Shown piece after piece: positions 16,318-25,300 of a stretch of DNA of 64,000 nt. Where the stretch lies: the NCBI RefSeq assembly GCF_028743515.2, contig NZ_CP117969.2, positions 1,893,501-1,957,500 on the forward strand, in the 5' to 3' direction. The notes beneath the pieces were generated by a model that had not been told where the DNA came from, did not search any database, and saw nothing but the letters and a program-made list of their open reading frames with translations. Made by a program: the position numbers and the translations under genes. Within the stretch, counting starts at the first letter, position 1; the number at the start of each line of letters is the position of its first letter. The DNA is from Imtechella halotolerans (GTDB taxonomy: Bacteria; Bacteroidota; Bacteroidia; Flavobacteriales; Flavobacteriaceae).

Positions 16318-18321
16318 ATGCATTTTCCGTTACTTCAAGACATTGTTGTTATACTTGGATTATCTATCCTCATCATTGTAGCGTTTCAAAAGCTTAAACT
16401 CCCTTCCATCTTAGGATTTCTATTGGCAGGAATCATTGCAGGCCCCTATGCATTCAACCTTATCAGTTCCTCGCATGAAGTAGAACTTTTGTCAGAAATA
16501 GGAATCATTTTTCTTCTTTTCGTTATTGGTATTGAGTTTTCACTCAAAGAACTTGCTGCGATTAAAAACAAAGTCTTTATTGGTGGCGGTATACAAGTAT
16601 TTGGAACTATTGGCTTTACCACTGCTTTAGCACTTTTAATGGATATTCCTTGGAACACAGCTGTTTTTCTAGGTTTTCTATTTTCATTAAGCAGCACGGC
16701 TATCGTTTTAAAACTCATGCAAGAAAAAGGGGAGGTAAAATCCCCACATGGTAAGCTTGCTGTGGGTATTCTTATTTTTCAAGATATTATTGTTGTTCCT
16801 ATGATGTTATTCACTCCTCTACTTACTGGAGAGGCGGACAACATCCTTACTACCATTGGAATACTCACCCTAAAAGTACTACTAGTTCTTGTATTCATTT
16901 ACATACTAGCAAAATACATCGCACCGATTATTTTTAAGTTGGTGGTAAAAACACGAAATAAGGAACTGTTTTTACTCACAGTAACTGTATTTTGTTTTGC
17001 TGTAGCTTGGCTTACGGCGTCAGTAGGCTTGTCACTGGCTTTGGGTGCTTTTTTTGCTGGACTCATCATTTCTGAATCAGAATACAGTCATCAAGCAACT
17101 GCTAATGTACTGCCATTCAGAGAGATTTTTGTAAGTTTCTTTTTTGTTTCAGTGGGTACCCTTTTGAACCTGAACTTTTTCTTTTCTCACATAGGAACTA
17201 TCGTACTCATCACCTTAGGAGTAATAGTACTTAAAATAACGGTAATTGCGCTAACAGCAATGTTTATGCACTATCCCCCTCGCACTATATTTCTAACTGC
17301 ATTTACACTATTTCAAATTGGTGAATTCTCTCTATTACTATCAAGTACAGGAGTTCAAAATGGGCTTTTAGAAGATGCATATTATCAATATTTTTTAGCA
17401 GTATCTATACTCACTATGGCAGCAACTCCCTTTCTTATGGCAGCGGCACCAAAACTTACAGACTACATCATCCAAGCACCTATTCCTAAAGCTGTTCGAA
17501 GACGCCTTAAAGCCTATAAAGCGAGGCATGTGCAGGACACTTTAATAACCGAAGAAAACTTACATGACCACCTCATAATAATAGGCTATGGAATTAATGG
17601 GAAAAACATTGCAAAGGCGGCCCGAAATGCAAAAATACCTTATGCAATAGCTGAATTAAGCCCAGATGCTTTCAAAGAAGCAAAAAAAAATAATGAACCT
17701 GTACTATTTGGTGACGCTGCTGAAGATGTAATACTTCAGCATTTACATGTACAAGAAGCACGTGTTATAGTTATTGCAATTTCTGATCCTTCTGCCACAA
17801 AAAAAATTGTAACTATCATAAGAGATTACACTAAAACTGCATGTATAATTGTTCGTACCAGATATGTTAAAGAAATAGATGAAAATTTAAAAATAGGCGC
17901 CGATGAGGTAATACCGGAAGAGTTTGAAACATCTATCCAAATTTTTACTCGAGTATTAAAGAAATATATGGTTCCAAATGACGATATTCAAGGTTTTATA
18001 AACCAGTTACGTTCATCTGATTATGAAATGCTCACCACGGTTGAAGGCATTAACACAAGTCTTCCTACTCGACAAATTCGCATACCAGACAAAGAAGTCA
18101 CCTCATTATATGTAGAAAGCAATACCAATAAAATTGTTGGAAAAACAGTGGAGTTGTCTGGGATAAGAAAAAAGTACGGCGTTACTATTCTGGCGATACA
18201 ACGTGATAAAAAGTACATCACAGAAATAAAACCGGACACTCTAATAATGCAAGGCGACTTACTTTTTCTTTTTGGCAATCCTGACGCCATTAATAAACTT
18301 AACAAGCTCTTTTCTGTATAG
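16318..18321 (+). CDS. CPA2 family monovalent cation:proton antiporter (KefB/C-like)
   Basis: A 667-residue protein. Residues 1-390 form about 12 membrane helices of the Na+/H+ exchanger fold, including the GILIFQDIIVVP segment with the conserved aspartate near residue 157. A TrkA-N (RCK) nucleotide-binding domain starts near residue 415 with GYGINGKN and an acidic ribose-binding residue in AELSPDAF. A TrkA-C domain ends the protein. Such proteins exchange K+ or Na+ for protons and are gated by nucleotides. It is the last gene of the five-gene run and ends 124 bases before the fluoride-exporter gene. Confidence 0.9.
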   Translation: MHFPLLQDIVVILGLSILIIVAFQKLKLPSILGFLLAGIIAGPYAFNLISSSHEVELLSEIGIIFLLFVIGIEFSLKELAAIKNKVFIGGGIQVFGTIGFTTALALLMDIPWNTAVFLGFLFSLSSTAIVLKLMQEKGEVKSPHGKLAVGILIFQDIIVVPMMLFTPLLTGEADNILTTIGILTLKVLLVLVFIYILAKYIAPIIFKLVVKTRNKELFLLTVTVFCFAVAWLTASVGLSLALGAFFAGLIISESEYSHQATANVLPFREIFVSFFFVSVGTLLNLNFFFSHIGTIVLITLGVIVLKITVIALTAMFMHYPPRTIFLTAFTLFQIGEFSLLLSSTGVQNGLLEDAYYQYFLAVSILTMAATPFLMAAAPKLTDYIIQAPIPKAVRRRLKAYKARHVQDTLITEENLHDHLIIIGYGINGKNIAKAARNAKIPYAIAELSPDAFKEAKKNNEPVLFGDAAEDVILQHLHVQEARVIVIAISDPSATKKIVTIIRDYTKTACIIVRTRYVKEIDENLKIGADEVIPEEFETSIQIFTRVLKKYMVPNDDIQGFINQLRSSDYEMLTTVEGINTSLPTRQIRIPDKEVTSLYVESNTNKIVGKTVELSGIRKKYGVTILAIQRDKKYITEIKPDTLIMQGDLLFLFGNPDAINKLNKLFSV

Positions 18322-18326
18322 AAACA

Positions 18327-18355
18327 CTGTAAATTGGAAAATTACACTACATTTG
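18327..18355 (+). promoter_or_regulatory. Promoter for the riboswitch-CLC transcript
   Basis: TACATTTG at 18348-18355 is a perfect TAnnTTTG -7 element. A CTG at 18327-18329, one mismatch from TTG, lies 18 bases upstream. The inferred transcript start near 18361 falls just ahead of the aptamer at 18366. Confidence 0.5.
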
Positions 18356-18365
18356 TCCTTGTTAT

Positions 18366-18413
18366 GGCAATGATGTCTGCCTTGAACCGCCTTATAAAGC
18401 TGATGACGTCTAT
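18366..18413 (+). promoter_or_regulatory. Fluoride riboswitch (crcB motif) aptamer
   Basis: The segment has the order of conserved parts of the crcB/fluoride RNA: a first hairpin GGC..GCC (18366-18380) enclosing ATGATGTC, then TTGAACCGCC, a short loop and GCTGATGACGTCTAT (18399-18413). GATGTC (18372-18377) can pair with GACGTC (18405-18410), as in the known long-range helix of this RNA. The AACCGCC and GCTGATGACnnC strings are close to the published consensus. Its place directly ahead of a CLC-F gene, the usual partner, makes the call strong. Confidence 0.85.
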
Positions 18414-18416
18414 AAA

Positions 18417-18438
18417 GAGAGCCTTTAAAAGGACTCTC
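18417..18438 (+). promoter_or_regulatory. Expression-platform hairpin of the fluoride riboswitch
   Basis: GAGAGCCTT (18417-18425) pairs with AAGG-A-CTCTC (18429-18438) with one bulged A. The hairpin covers the purine-rich AAAAGGA (18427-18433) that is the only Shine-Dalgarno-like string before the ATG at 18446, and no T-run follows. By inference fluoride may act on translation rather than on termination. Confidence 0.5.
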
Positions 18439-18445
18439 ATGACGC

Positions 18446-19747
18446 ATGATATCTTATTATAGCTTTATGAAATACTCTTTAAGACAGTTAACTACTTCTA
18501 TAGAACAAATTCCTTTGTTTTTATACTTGATTAAATGGATTCTTATCTGTTCAATAATTGGAATATTAGTTGGTTCGGCATCTGCCTTTTTTCTATGGTC
18601 ACTGGATTGGGCTACACAATGGCGTGAAAACAATTTATGGATCATTGCTCTTCTACCCTTTGGAGGCTTACTAATAGGACTAATGTATCACTATTGGGGA
18701 ACAGAAGTTGTTAAGGGAAACAATCAATTGTTAGAAGAGTTTCATCACCCTAAAAAAATCATTCCATTTAAAATGGCTCCTCTAGTCCTATTCGGAACAA
18801 TAGCCACTCATCTTTTTGGGGGATCGGCTGGACGTGAGGGTACAGCTGTACAAATGGGTGGAGCTATAGCTGATGTGTTTACCAGATGGTTTCGATTAAA
18901 AAATCGTGATCGTAAAACAATTCTAGTGATTGGAGTAAGCGCTGGATTCGCATCTGTTTTCGGCACCCCGTTAGCAGGTGCTATTTTCGCTTTAGAAGTG
19001 ATGGTTTTAGGACGAATTCGCTATGAGGCGCTCCTTCCTAGTTTTCTAGCAGCTTCCATTGCTAATTATACATGTCACTCTTGGGAGGTGGGTCATACCA
19101 TTTATACAATTCCTTTCACTCCTGAAATTACACCCTCTAACATTCTTTGGACTGTATTTTGTGGAATACTGTTCGGTTTAACCGCCCTAGTATTCTCAAA
19201 ATCCACTCATTTTTGGAGTCAATCATTTAAAAACAAAATAAGCTATCCACCTTTAAGACCGGTTTTAGGAGGTGTCATTATTGCGTTAAGCATATATCTA
19301 ATGGGAAATACCCGTTATATTGGCCTTGGAATTCCAATCATTGAAGCAGCCTTCAATTCTCCTATGAATTCTTATGATTTTCTGCTTAAACTTTTATTCA
19401 CATCTTTTACATTAGGTGCTGGATTCAAAGGTGGAGAAGTAACCCCTTTATTTTTTATAGGTGCTACTCTAGGAAATATACTTGTGTGGTTCGTCCCACT
19501 TCCTATGGCATTACTTGCCGGAATGGGGTTTGTTGCCGTATTTTCTGGAGCAACCAACACCCCTATTGCTTGTACATTTATGGGAATTGAACTATTTGGT
19601 TCTGAGAGTGGTCTGTATATAGGAATTGCATGTGTGGTAGCCTATCTCTTTTCTGGACATAATGGTATTTATGGTTCACAAATTATTGGAAGTCCTAAAC
19701 ACTTATTATACGGTAGAAAAAAAGGGAAAAGCTTAGGTGAAAATTAA
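18446..19747 (+). CDS. CLC-F type fluoride/proton antiporter
   Basis: A 433-residue CLC transporter with about ten or more membrane helices. Its selectivity region differs from chloride CLCs in the way described for fluoride-specific CLC-F: GNN at 91-93 (KGNNQLLEEFH) stands where chloride CLCs have GSGIP, the second region is GREGT at 129-133 with the gating Glu at 131, and the third is GFKGGEVTP at 326-334. CLC-F exports F- in exchange for protons. The fluoride riboswitch directly upstream supports the substrate. No CBS domains are present. Start at 18446 fits the AAAAGGA spacing; another ATG is at 18467. Confidence 0.87.
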   Translation: MISYYSFMKYSLRQLTTSIEQIPLFLYLIKWILICSIIGILVGSASAFFLWSLDWATQWRENNLWIIALLPFGGLLIGLMYHYWGTEVVKGNNQLLEEFHHPKKIIPFKMAPLVLFGTIATHLFGGSAGREGTAVQMGGAIADVFTRWFRLKNRDRKTILVIGVSAGFASVFGTPLAGAIFALEVMVLGRIRYEALLPSFLAASIANYTCHSWEVGHTIYTIPFTPEITPSNILWTVFCGILFGLTALVFSKSTHFWSQSFKNKISYPPLRPVLGGVIIALSIYLMGNTRYIGLGIPIIEAAFNSPMNSYDFLLKLLFTSFTLGAGFKGGEVTPLFFIGATLGNILVWFVPLPMALLAGMGFVAVFSGATNTPIACTFMGIELFGSESGLYIGIACVVAYLFSGHNGIYGSQIIGSPKHLLYGRKKGKSLGEN

Positions 19748-19776
19748 AGCCCTTCATGATTAGTCAAAAAGGGCTT
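19747..19776. terminator. Bidirectional terminator between CLC-F gene and folD
   Basis: AAGCCCTT at 19747-19754 pairs with AAGGGCTT at 19769-19776 around a 14-base loop. It lies in the 39-base gap between two convergent genes, with T-rich sequence on both outer sides. Confidence 0.65.
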
Positions 19777-19786
19777 CTTTAAAGGC

Positions 19787-20677
19787 TTATTTTATTGAAT
19801 TTGCTCTATGATGTTCACGAGCCAGTAATGTGTTTTTAAGCAACATAGCAATAGTCATTGGGCCCACTCCTCCAGGAACAGGAGTTATATAGCTAGCTTT
19901 TTTACTCACATTTTCAAAATCTACATCTCCAACTATACGATAGCCCGAAGGTGTTGTTTCGTCAGGTACGCGTGTAATCCCAACATCAATAACAACCACA
20001 TCATCTTTCACCATTTCGGCCTTTAAAAAATTAGGCTGTCCTAATGCTGAAATAATAATATCTGCTTGAGAGGTAATTTGAGTAATATTTTTAGTATGAC
20101 TATGTGTTAAGGTCACTGTAGAGTTACCAGGGAATCCTTTTCGTCCCATTAAAATACTCATTGGACGTCCTACTATATGAGAACGACCTATTACTACAGT
20201 ATGCTTCCCTTGGGTTTCTACTTGATAACGCTCCAGTAATTCCAAAATACCAAAAGGAGTTGCTGGGATAAAAGTACTCATATCCAATGCCATTTTTCCA
20301 AAGTTAGTAGGATGAAATCCATCCACATCCTTATCTGGATCTACCGCCATTAATACCTTTTGAGTATCGATTTGTGGCGGCAAAGGGAGTTGAACAATAA
20401 ACCCATCAATATCAGGGTTTTTATTAAGTTCTTTAATCTTTTTAAGTAATTCTACCTCGCTGGTGGTTCCGGGCATACGTACCAAGGTAGACTCAAAACC
20501 TACTTTCTCACAGGCTTTTACTTTACTACCAACATAGGTAAGACTTGCACCATCATTTCCAACGATAATTGCTGCCAGGTGAGGAACTTTTTCCCCATTG
20601 GCCTTCATTTTTGCTACTTCGGAAGCAATTTCAGTTTTAATTTGTTCGGATATTTTTTTTCCGTCTAATAGTTGCAT
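19787..20677 (-). CDS. folD: Methylenetetrahydrofolate dehydrogenase/cyclohydrolase
   Basis: A 296-residue bifunctional FolD that interconverts methylene-, methenyl- and formyl-THF with NADP(H). The catalytic [13 protein letters not shown] segment with its lysine lies near residue 50, [10 protein letters not shown] near residue 94, the cofactor loop [13 protein letters not shown] near residue 160, and the C-terminal [14 protein letters not shown] motif is intact. The length is normal. It stands alone on the minus strand between ffh and the shared terminator at 19747-19776. Confidence 0.96.
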   Translation of the reverse strand: MQLLDGKKISEQIKTEIASEVAKMKANGEKVPHLAAIIVGNDGASLTYVGSKVKACEKVGFESTLVRMPGTTSEVELLKKIKELNKNPDIDGFIVQLPLPPQIDTQKVLMAVDPDKDVDGFHPTNFGKMALDMSTFIPATPFGILELLERYQVETQGKHTVVIGRSHIVGRPMSILMGRKGFPGNSTVTLTHSHTKNITQITSQADIIISALGQPNFLKAEMVKDDVVVIDVGITRVPDETTPSGYRIVGDVDFENVSKKASYITPVPGGVGPMTIAMLLKNTLLAREHHRANSIK

Positions 20678-20757
20678 TGGTGTTGTTTTTGTAGAAGTAT
20701 TAAAAAAAAAATCATGGTTTATAATATCCTTCAGGAAACGCTAAACCATAATTACAC

Positions 20758-22095
20758 TTATCTCATTCCTCGCATACCGCCCATCATCTGCATCATTTTT
20801 CTCCCTGAGCCCCCTTGCATCATTTTCATCATCTTGCTCATTTGATCAAATTGTTTCATCAGTTGATTTACTTGCTGAATTGAAGTACCACTCCCTTTAG
20901 CAATTCGATTTTTACGACTAGTATTAATAGTTGATGGATTAGCTCGCTCTTCTGGTGTCATGGAATGAATAATCGCCTCTACATGTTTAAAAGCATCATC
21001 TTCAATCTCTATCCCTTTCAAGGCTTTACCAGCACCCGGAATCATTCCCATCAAATCCTTCATGCTTCCCATTTTCTTAATTTGCTGAATCTGGGTAAGA
21101 AAATCATCAAAACCAAACTGATTCTTAGCAATTTTCTTTTGAAGTTTACGTGCTTCTTCTTCATCAAACTGCTCTTGAGCACGTTCAACCAAAGACACCA
21201 CGTCCCCCATTCCAAGTATACGATCGGCCATACGTGATGGGTAAAACACATCTATGGCTTCCATTTTTTCCCCAGTACCAATAAACTTAATAGGTTTATT
21301 CACTACAGATTTAATTGAAATGGCAGCACCACCACGAGTATCACCATCCAATTTGGTTAGAATAACCCCATCAAAGTTTAGAATATCATTGAAGGCTTTA
21401 GCTGTATTAACCGCATCCTGTCCTGTCATAGCATCCACAACAAAGAGAGTCTCATGAGGTTGAATCGCCTTATGAACATTTGCAATTTCCTTCATCATCT
21501 GTTCATCTACCGCCAAACGACCAGCAGTATCGACAATCACCACATTATGCCCATTAGTCTTAGCATGTGCTATTGCCGACTTAGCAATAGAAACAGGATC
21601 ATTATTTCCTCTATCTGAATAAACATCTACACCTACTTGCACTCCGACTACATGTAGCTGGTCTATTGCTGCAGGACGATAGACATCACAGGCAACTAGT
21701 AAAGGCTTTTTGTTTTTTTTCGTCTTAAGATAATTTGCCAATTTACCAGAGAAGGTAGTTTTACCAGAACCCTGTAATCCTGACATTAGAATTACAGTTG
21801 GATTCCCATTGAGGTTTATCCCTGTAACATCTCCACCCATCAACTCGGTAAGTTCGTCCTTAACAATCTTAACCATTAGTTGCCCCGGCTGCAAGGTAGT
21901 AAGTACGTTTTCTCCTATTGCCTTTTCTTTTACTCGATTAGTAAATTCCTTAGCAATTTTAAAGTTAACGTCAGCATCGAGTAGGGCTCGACGAATTTCC
22001 TTAAGGGTTTCAGCTACGTTTATCTCGGTAATCTGCCCATGTCCCTTTAAGACGTGGAGTGCTTTATCCAGCTTTTCACTTAAATTATCAAACAT
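20758..22095 (-). CDS. ffh: Signal recognition particle protein Ffh
   Basis: A 445-residue SRP54 GTPase that binds 4.5S RNA and hands nascent membrane proteins to FtsY. The N domain is followed by the G domain with GLQGSGKTTFSGKL near residue 109, DTAGR, TKLDGD and the insertion box. The M domain is Met-rich, and the extreme C-terminus carries repeated MM/GG (MMQMMGGMRGMR). Upstream, TAAATTTG fits a -7 element but no TTG is at the right distance. It lies 80 bases upstream of folD, and a separate promoter for folD is not obvious. Confidence 0.96.
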   Translation of the reverse strand: MFDNLSEKLDKALHVLKGHGQITEINVAETLKEIRRALLDADVNFKIAKEFTNRVKEKAIGENVLTTLQPGQLMVKIVKDELTELMGGDVTGINLNGNPTVILMSGLQGSGKTTFSGKLANYLKTKKNKKPLLVACDVYRPAAIDQLHVVGVQVGVDVYSDRGNNDPVSIAKSAIAHAKTNGHNVVIVDTAGRLAVDEQMMKEIANVHKAIQPHETLFVVDAMTGQDAVNTAKAFNDILNFDGVILTKLDGDTRGGAAISIKSVVNKPIKFIGTGEKMEAIDVFYPSRMADRILGMGDVVSLVERAQEQFDEEEARKLQKKIAKNQFGFDDFLTQIQQIKKMGSMKDLMGMIPGAGKALKGIEIEDDAFKHVEAIIHSMTPEERANPSTINTSRKNRIAKGSGTSIQQVNQLMKQFDQMSKMMKMMQGGSGRKMMQMMGGMRGMR

Positions 22096-22170
22096 AAGAC
22101 TATCTCTTCATTTTAAAGAATGCAAATTTAAGGATTTGTAAGCGAAGTATAAAGACATTTATGAAACGAA

Positions 22171-22198
22171 AGAAGGCTGCCTCTCCAAGCAGCCTTCT
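22171..22198 (-). terminator. Intrinsic terminator of the repeat lipoprotein gene
   Basis: AGAAGGCTGC at 22171-22180 pairs perfectly with GCAGCCTTCT at 22189-22198 over an 8-base loop. On the minus strand it follows the stop of the gene ending at 22254, and T-rich sequence comes after it. It also shields ffh from readthrough. Confidence 0.75.
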
Positions 22199-22253
22199 CC
22201 TGTGAAAAAAATACTGTTTTTTTTCACTCTAACCAACCTAAAACTCAAAAAAA

Positions 22254-23699
22254 CTAAATTCTTTGTAATACTATTCTTGGACCTGAAATACCTTCATCAT
22301 CATACTCTTGCAGCACAATTGCAGTTTCAGAATATTCAGCTACAACCCATTGTTCATTTAATAAAACTACAAACTCATGATCTGTATCAAATTCCATTGT
22401 AATAGACATTGTTGTAAATAAACTTTGCGCACTCCAATTACCTTGGAAGGTTGTTTCTCCATTAGTAATCGAAACATTTGTTAAATTCGTAAACTGAAGT
22501 TGAAATCCAGTAAAACCACTAGTAAAATCCTCTCCTTCATCCTTATAAGACCCTATTTTCCAGGCACCGGACTTTAATGTAGTCAACACTTGATTTAGCG
22601 AAGGGAATTGCTGATTATTTCCTCCTTCCAAAGGCGTCGTACTTAAATGAAGTATGTTTCCTTCATCTTCATTCATTTCAATTTTACTCTCTCCAATTAC
22701 ACTAACGCCCCAATCTCCATCTATATGATTTAATACCCAAATTTCATCATTGAAACGCAACTTAAGTTCTATTCCACCGTTATCATCATCTTCATATTCT
22801 ATACGCCATTTACCTATAGTCATATGATCATTAACAGTCACTTTTACCGCTCCTCCAATAAAAAATTGGAATTTAAAACTAGACATATACTCCGTTTTAA
22901 CAACCCCATCTTTCATTAATTTATTCACATACCAGTCTCTGGATAATAAATTTTGACGAAGCCTTTGCGCTTGTTCAAGCCATTCACCTTCAAGGTCATC
23001 ATCCATTGAATCATCAGACTGCCAATTCTCCTTGCATTCCTTCATCAATGAACGCAATTGTAATAAGCTTTCCACCGCCACTGTTTCACCATTCCTATAT
23101 TTTACAGAAATAGGGAATTGAATTTTTACTATTATACTGGATGGTAAAAGATTAAAAAAGGCAAAAAGTTCTTGATTAGATGATACTGCTACAGATCCCG
23201 TTTGCTCCAAATTTGTATTAAAGGTTAGCAATGTTACAGGGAATTGGATTTGAAAGCAACGAATTCGATCATTAAATTCTTCTTCAGAATCCGCGTGTTC
23301 CTTATTAATAAACTCAATGAGGTCATCCTCTGAATTAATCGTTATTTCTGAATAGTCATTAAAACGAAGCACAATTGGAAAAACAAGTTTTATTGGCTCC
23401 AAGTTTCCGGCCAAAAAATATAATTCACGAAGCGCTATTAGTTCTTGAGGCGAAGTAATAGTGTAGGTCGTTCCGGCATAAATCACCTGATAAGGAAACT
23501 TTATTGAAACAGAACTCATTCCATCAATAAAATCATCCTGAGTTCCATGATTTACACTGTTAGCCTTAAGATAACCGGCCATTTCGGAGTTTGCGGTAAT
23601 CACCTCATCTTGTCCTCCTTCATTGACAAACTCTTCCTCTTGACATGCAGTTACCACTAACATAAGTAGTAAAAGTGCATAGGATAGGATTTTTTTCAT
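22254..23699 (-). CDS. Lipoprotein with four FP-repeats and two lipocalin-like domains
   Basis: A 481-residue lipoprotein (VTAC, C19) I do not recognise by name. Residues 60-220 hold four imperfect 40-46 residue repeats whose cores align on F-P at 68, 107, 153 and 195 (IKFPYQVIY, LVFPIVLRF, IQFPVTLLTF, IQFPISVKY), each followed by a Ser/Glu-Leu helix start. A highly acidic linker (SDDSMDDDLEGE) follows. Residues 248-365 and 375-481 are two similar beta-rich, lipocalin-like halves, each with a W near the start and an F-x-F, G-W, F-N/L-W pattern. It is divergent from an ECF sigma/FecR/TonB set. Surface location and ligand binding are inferred. Confidence 0.7.
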   Translation of the reverse strand: MKKILSYALLLLMLVVTACQEEEFVNEGGQDEVITANSEMAGYLKANSVNHGTQDDFIDGMSSVSIKFPYQVIYAGTTYTITSPQELIALRELYFLAGNLEPIKLVFPIVLRFNDYSEITINSEDDLIEFINKEHADSEEEFNDRIRCFQIQFPVTLLTFNTNLEQTGSVAVSSNQELFAFFNLLPSSIIVKIQFPISVKYRNGETVAVESLLQLRSLMKECKENWQSDDSMDDDLEGEWLEQAQRLRQNLLSRDWYVNKLMKDGVVKTEYMSSFKFQFFIGGAVKVTVNDHMTIGKWRIEYEDDDNGGIELKLRFNDEIWVLNHIDGDWGVSVIGESKIEMNEDEGNILHLSTTPLEGGNNQQFPSLNQVLTTLKSGAWKIGSYKDEGEDFTSGFTGFQLQFTNLTNVSITNGETTFQGNWSAQSLFTTMSITMEFDTDHEFVVLLNEQWVVAEYSETAIVLQEYDDEGISGPRIVLQRI

Positions 23700-23813
23700 A
23701 AGTACTTGGTTTTAGCTATTTATACGAATAAAACAATTTAAAAGAAAAATACCCTACCCTATATAAATGATTTTTTTTAAATATTTTTGAAACTGCAAAG
23801 ACCCAATCGCATT

Positions 23814-24326
23814 ATGGAATCATCTACCGAATCGGTTTGTAAAGAACATATTTTCAGTAACATATTCAACAAGAACTCAAAGACAATACACAATTATGTG
23901 TATTATAAATGTGGAGACCAGGATAAAGCAGCTGATATTGTACAAGAAGCTTTTGTTAAGCTATGGCAAAATTGTGCTAAGGTACCGGCAGAAAAGGCAA
24001 TCTCTTTTCTATATACTGTCGCTAACAATCTCTTCCTTAATGATATTGCTCATCAAAAAGTTCGATTAACATATCAGAATACCAAAATTGGTCAAGTAGA
24101 ACATGAGGATCCGGAATTTGCAATGGAAGGAGATGAATATATGAAGAAACTCGAAAACGCTATTGCTAATCTAAGTGAAGCCCAACGAGAGGCTTTCCTA
24201 TTAAATAGAATTGATGGAAAGAAATATAAAGAAATTGCCGAAATTTTAGGAATTTCAATCAAAGCTGTTGAAAAACGCATAAGTGGAGCACTTGAAAGCC
24301 TACGTCAAACCATTGGAAATATTTGA
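23814..24326 (+). CDS. ECF-type RNA polymerase sigma factor (FecI-like)
   Basis: A 170-residue sigma-70 factor with only regions 2 and 4. Region 2 is seen in DKAADIVQEAFVKLW, and region 4 in the helix-turn-helix YKEIAEILGISIKAVEKRIS. In Bacteroidota such factors are held by a FecR protein and drive TonB-receptor genes. The ATG at 23814 is chosen; a longer frame opens at a TTG at 23787 inside a likely TATTTTTG -7 element (23782-23789). It is followed after 59 bases by fecR, as expected for the system. Confidence 0.92.
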   Translation: MESSTESVCKEHIFSNIFNKNSKTIHNYVYYKCGDQDKAADIVQEAFVKLWQNCAKVPAEKAISFLYTVANNLFLNDIAHQKVRLTYQNTKIGQVEHEDPEFAMEGDEYMKKLENAIANLSEAQREAFLLNRIDGKKYKEIAEILGISIKAVEKRISGALESLRQTIGNI

Positions 24327-24385
24327 TTATCAAGGTAGGGTAATTACAAAATAAACTGTTATAACACTATAATTAATAGTATATC

Positions 24386-25300
24386 ATGAACAAAACTACG
24401 CTTTTGGCCCGATGGCTTGCAGGTGAATTGACGGAGGCAGAACTCAGAGAGTTTCAAAAAACAGAAGACTACGCTGTGTATGCCAAAATTGCCGAAAAAG
24501 CCACTCAATTGAGCCCTCCAAATTTTGATACTGAAAAATCATATTCAGCTATAAATGAACGTAGAAACAATAGGAATTCCTCTAAACGAACTATTTTCTC
24601 GCTACAGTCTTTACAATATGCCTGGCGCGTGGCCGCTGTTCTGGCAATCGTAGCTGGAAGCTATTTTTTCTTTAATTCGGGCACAACCGAAATATCAACT
24701 GGAATTGCGGAGAAAAGTGAATTTAATTTACCTGATGCCTCCAATGTAAGTATTAATGCTTTATCGCATATTACATACAATAAAAAGAAATGGAAACAAC
24801 ATCGTAGCCTAACTCTTAATGGAGAAGCCTTTTTCAAGGTGACTAAAGGAAACACTTTTGATGTAAAGACAAATTCAGGAATAGTAACGGTTGTAGGAAC
24901 AGAATTTAATGTTAAACAAAGAAACGACCTTTTTGAAGTTGCCTGCTATGAAGGAGTAGTGAAAGTAACTCACTTAAACAAAAATTATTTACTAACCGAA
25001 GGTATGGGGGTACAAATAATTAATGGGGTTGTTACTAAGCACTCTTTTAAAGGAACTTTCGCACCATCATGGATACAGAATGAAAGTGATTTTAAAAGTA
25101 TCCCTCTACGTGAAGTGTTGGCAGAGCTTGAACTTCATTACGATTTAAAAGTTACTGCCCCAGAAAACATTCAAAACATTTTATATAGCGGAACTTTCTC
25201 ACATAACAATTTAGAGTCTGCACTAAAGTCCATATGTTTGCCGTTACAATTATCATACACTCTTTCCAATAATGATAAGCGTGTAACGATACATGAATAA
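24386..25300 (+). CDS. FecR family anti-sigma factor
   Basis: A 304-residue inner-membrane anti-sigma regulator. The first 80 residues are cytosolic with LLARWLAGELTEAELREF, the usual start of Bacteroidota FecR. One helix lies at about 82-100. The periplasmic part has the FecR domain (DASNVSINALSHITYNKK, LNGEAFFKV, VVGTEFNVK) and a C-terminal STN-like DUF4974 region with LREVLAELELHYDL and YSGTFSHNNLESAL. It would relay a signal from the receptor that follows. It overlaps that receptor gene by eight bases. Confidence 0.93.
   Translation: MNKTTLLARWLAGELTEAELREFQKTEDYAVYAKIAEKATQLSPPNFDTEKSYSAINERRNNRNSSKRTIFSLQSLQYAWRVAAVLAIVAGSYFFFNSGTTEISTGIAEKSEFNLPDASNVSINALSHITYNKKKWKQHRSLTLNGEAFFKVTKGNTFDVKTNSGIVTVVGTEFNVKQRNDLFEVACYEGVVKVTHLNKNYLLTEGMGVQIINGVVTKHSFKGTFAPSWIQNESDFKSIPLREVLAELELHYDLKVTAPENIQNILYSGTFSHNNLESALKSICLPLQLSYTLSNNDKRVTIHE

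Noticed and set aside
18439-18463. ATG at 18439 as the start of the CLC-F gene or of a leader peptide.
   Set aside because: Its frame stops after seven codons and does not join the transporter frame; no sign of a translated leader.
22202-22402. Open frame on the plus strand over the end of the repeat lipoprotein gene.
   Set aside because: It is the antisense of a gene with good codon use and has no domain or start signal.
23750-23765. ACCCT direct repeat (ACCCTACCCTATA) before the sigma gene, similar to ACCCTATAGGG before hemN.
   Set aside because: Short, one-sided match between two unrelated promoters; probably chance in AT-rich DNA.
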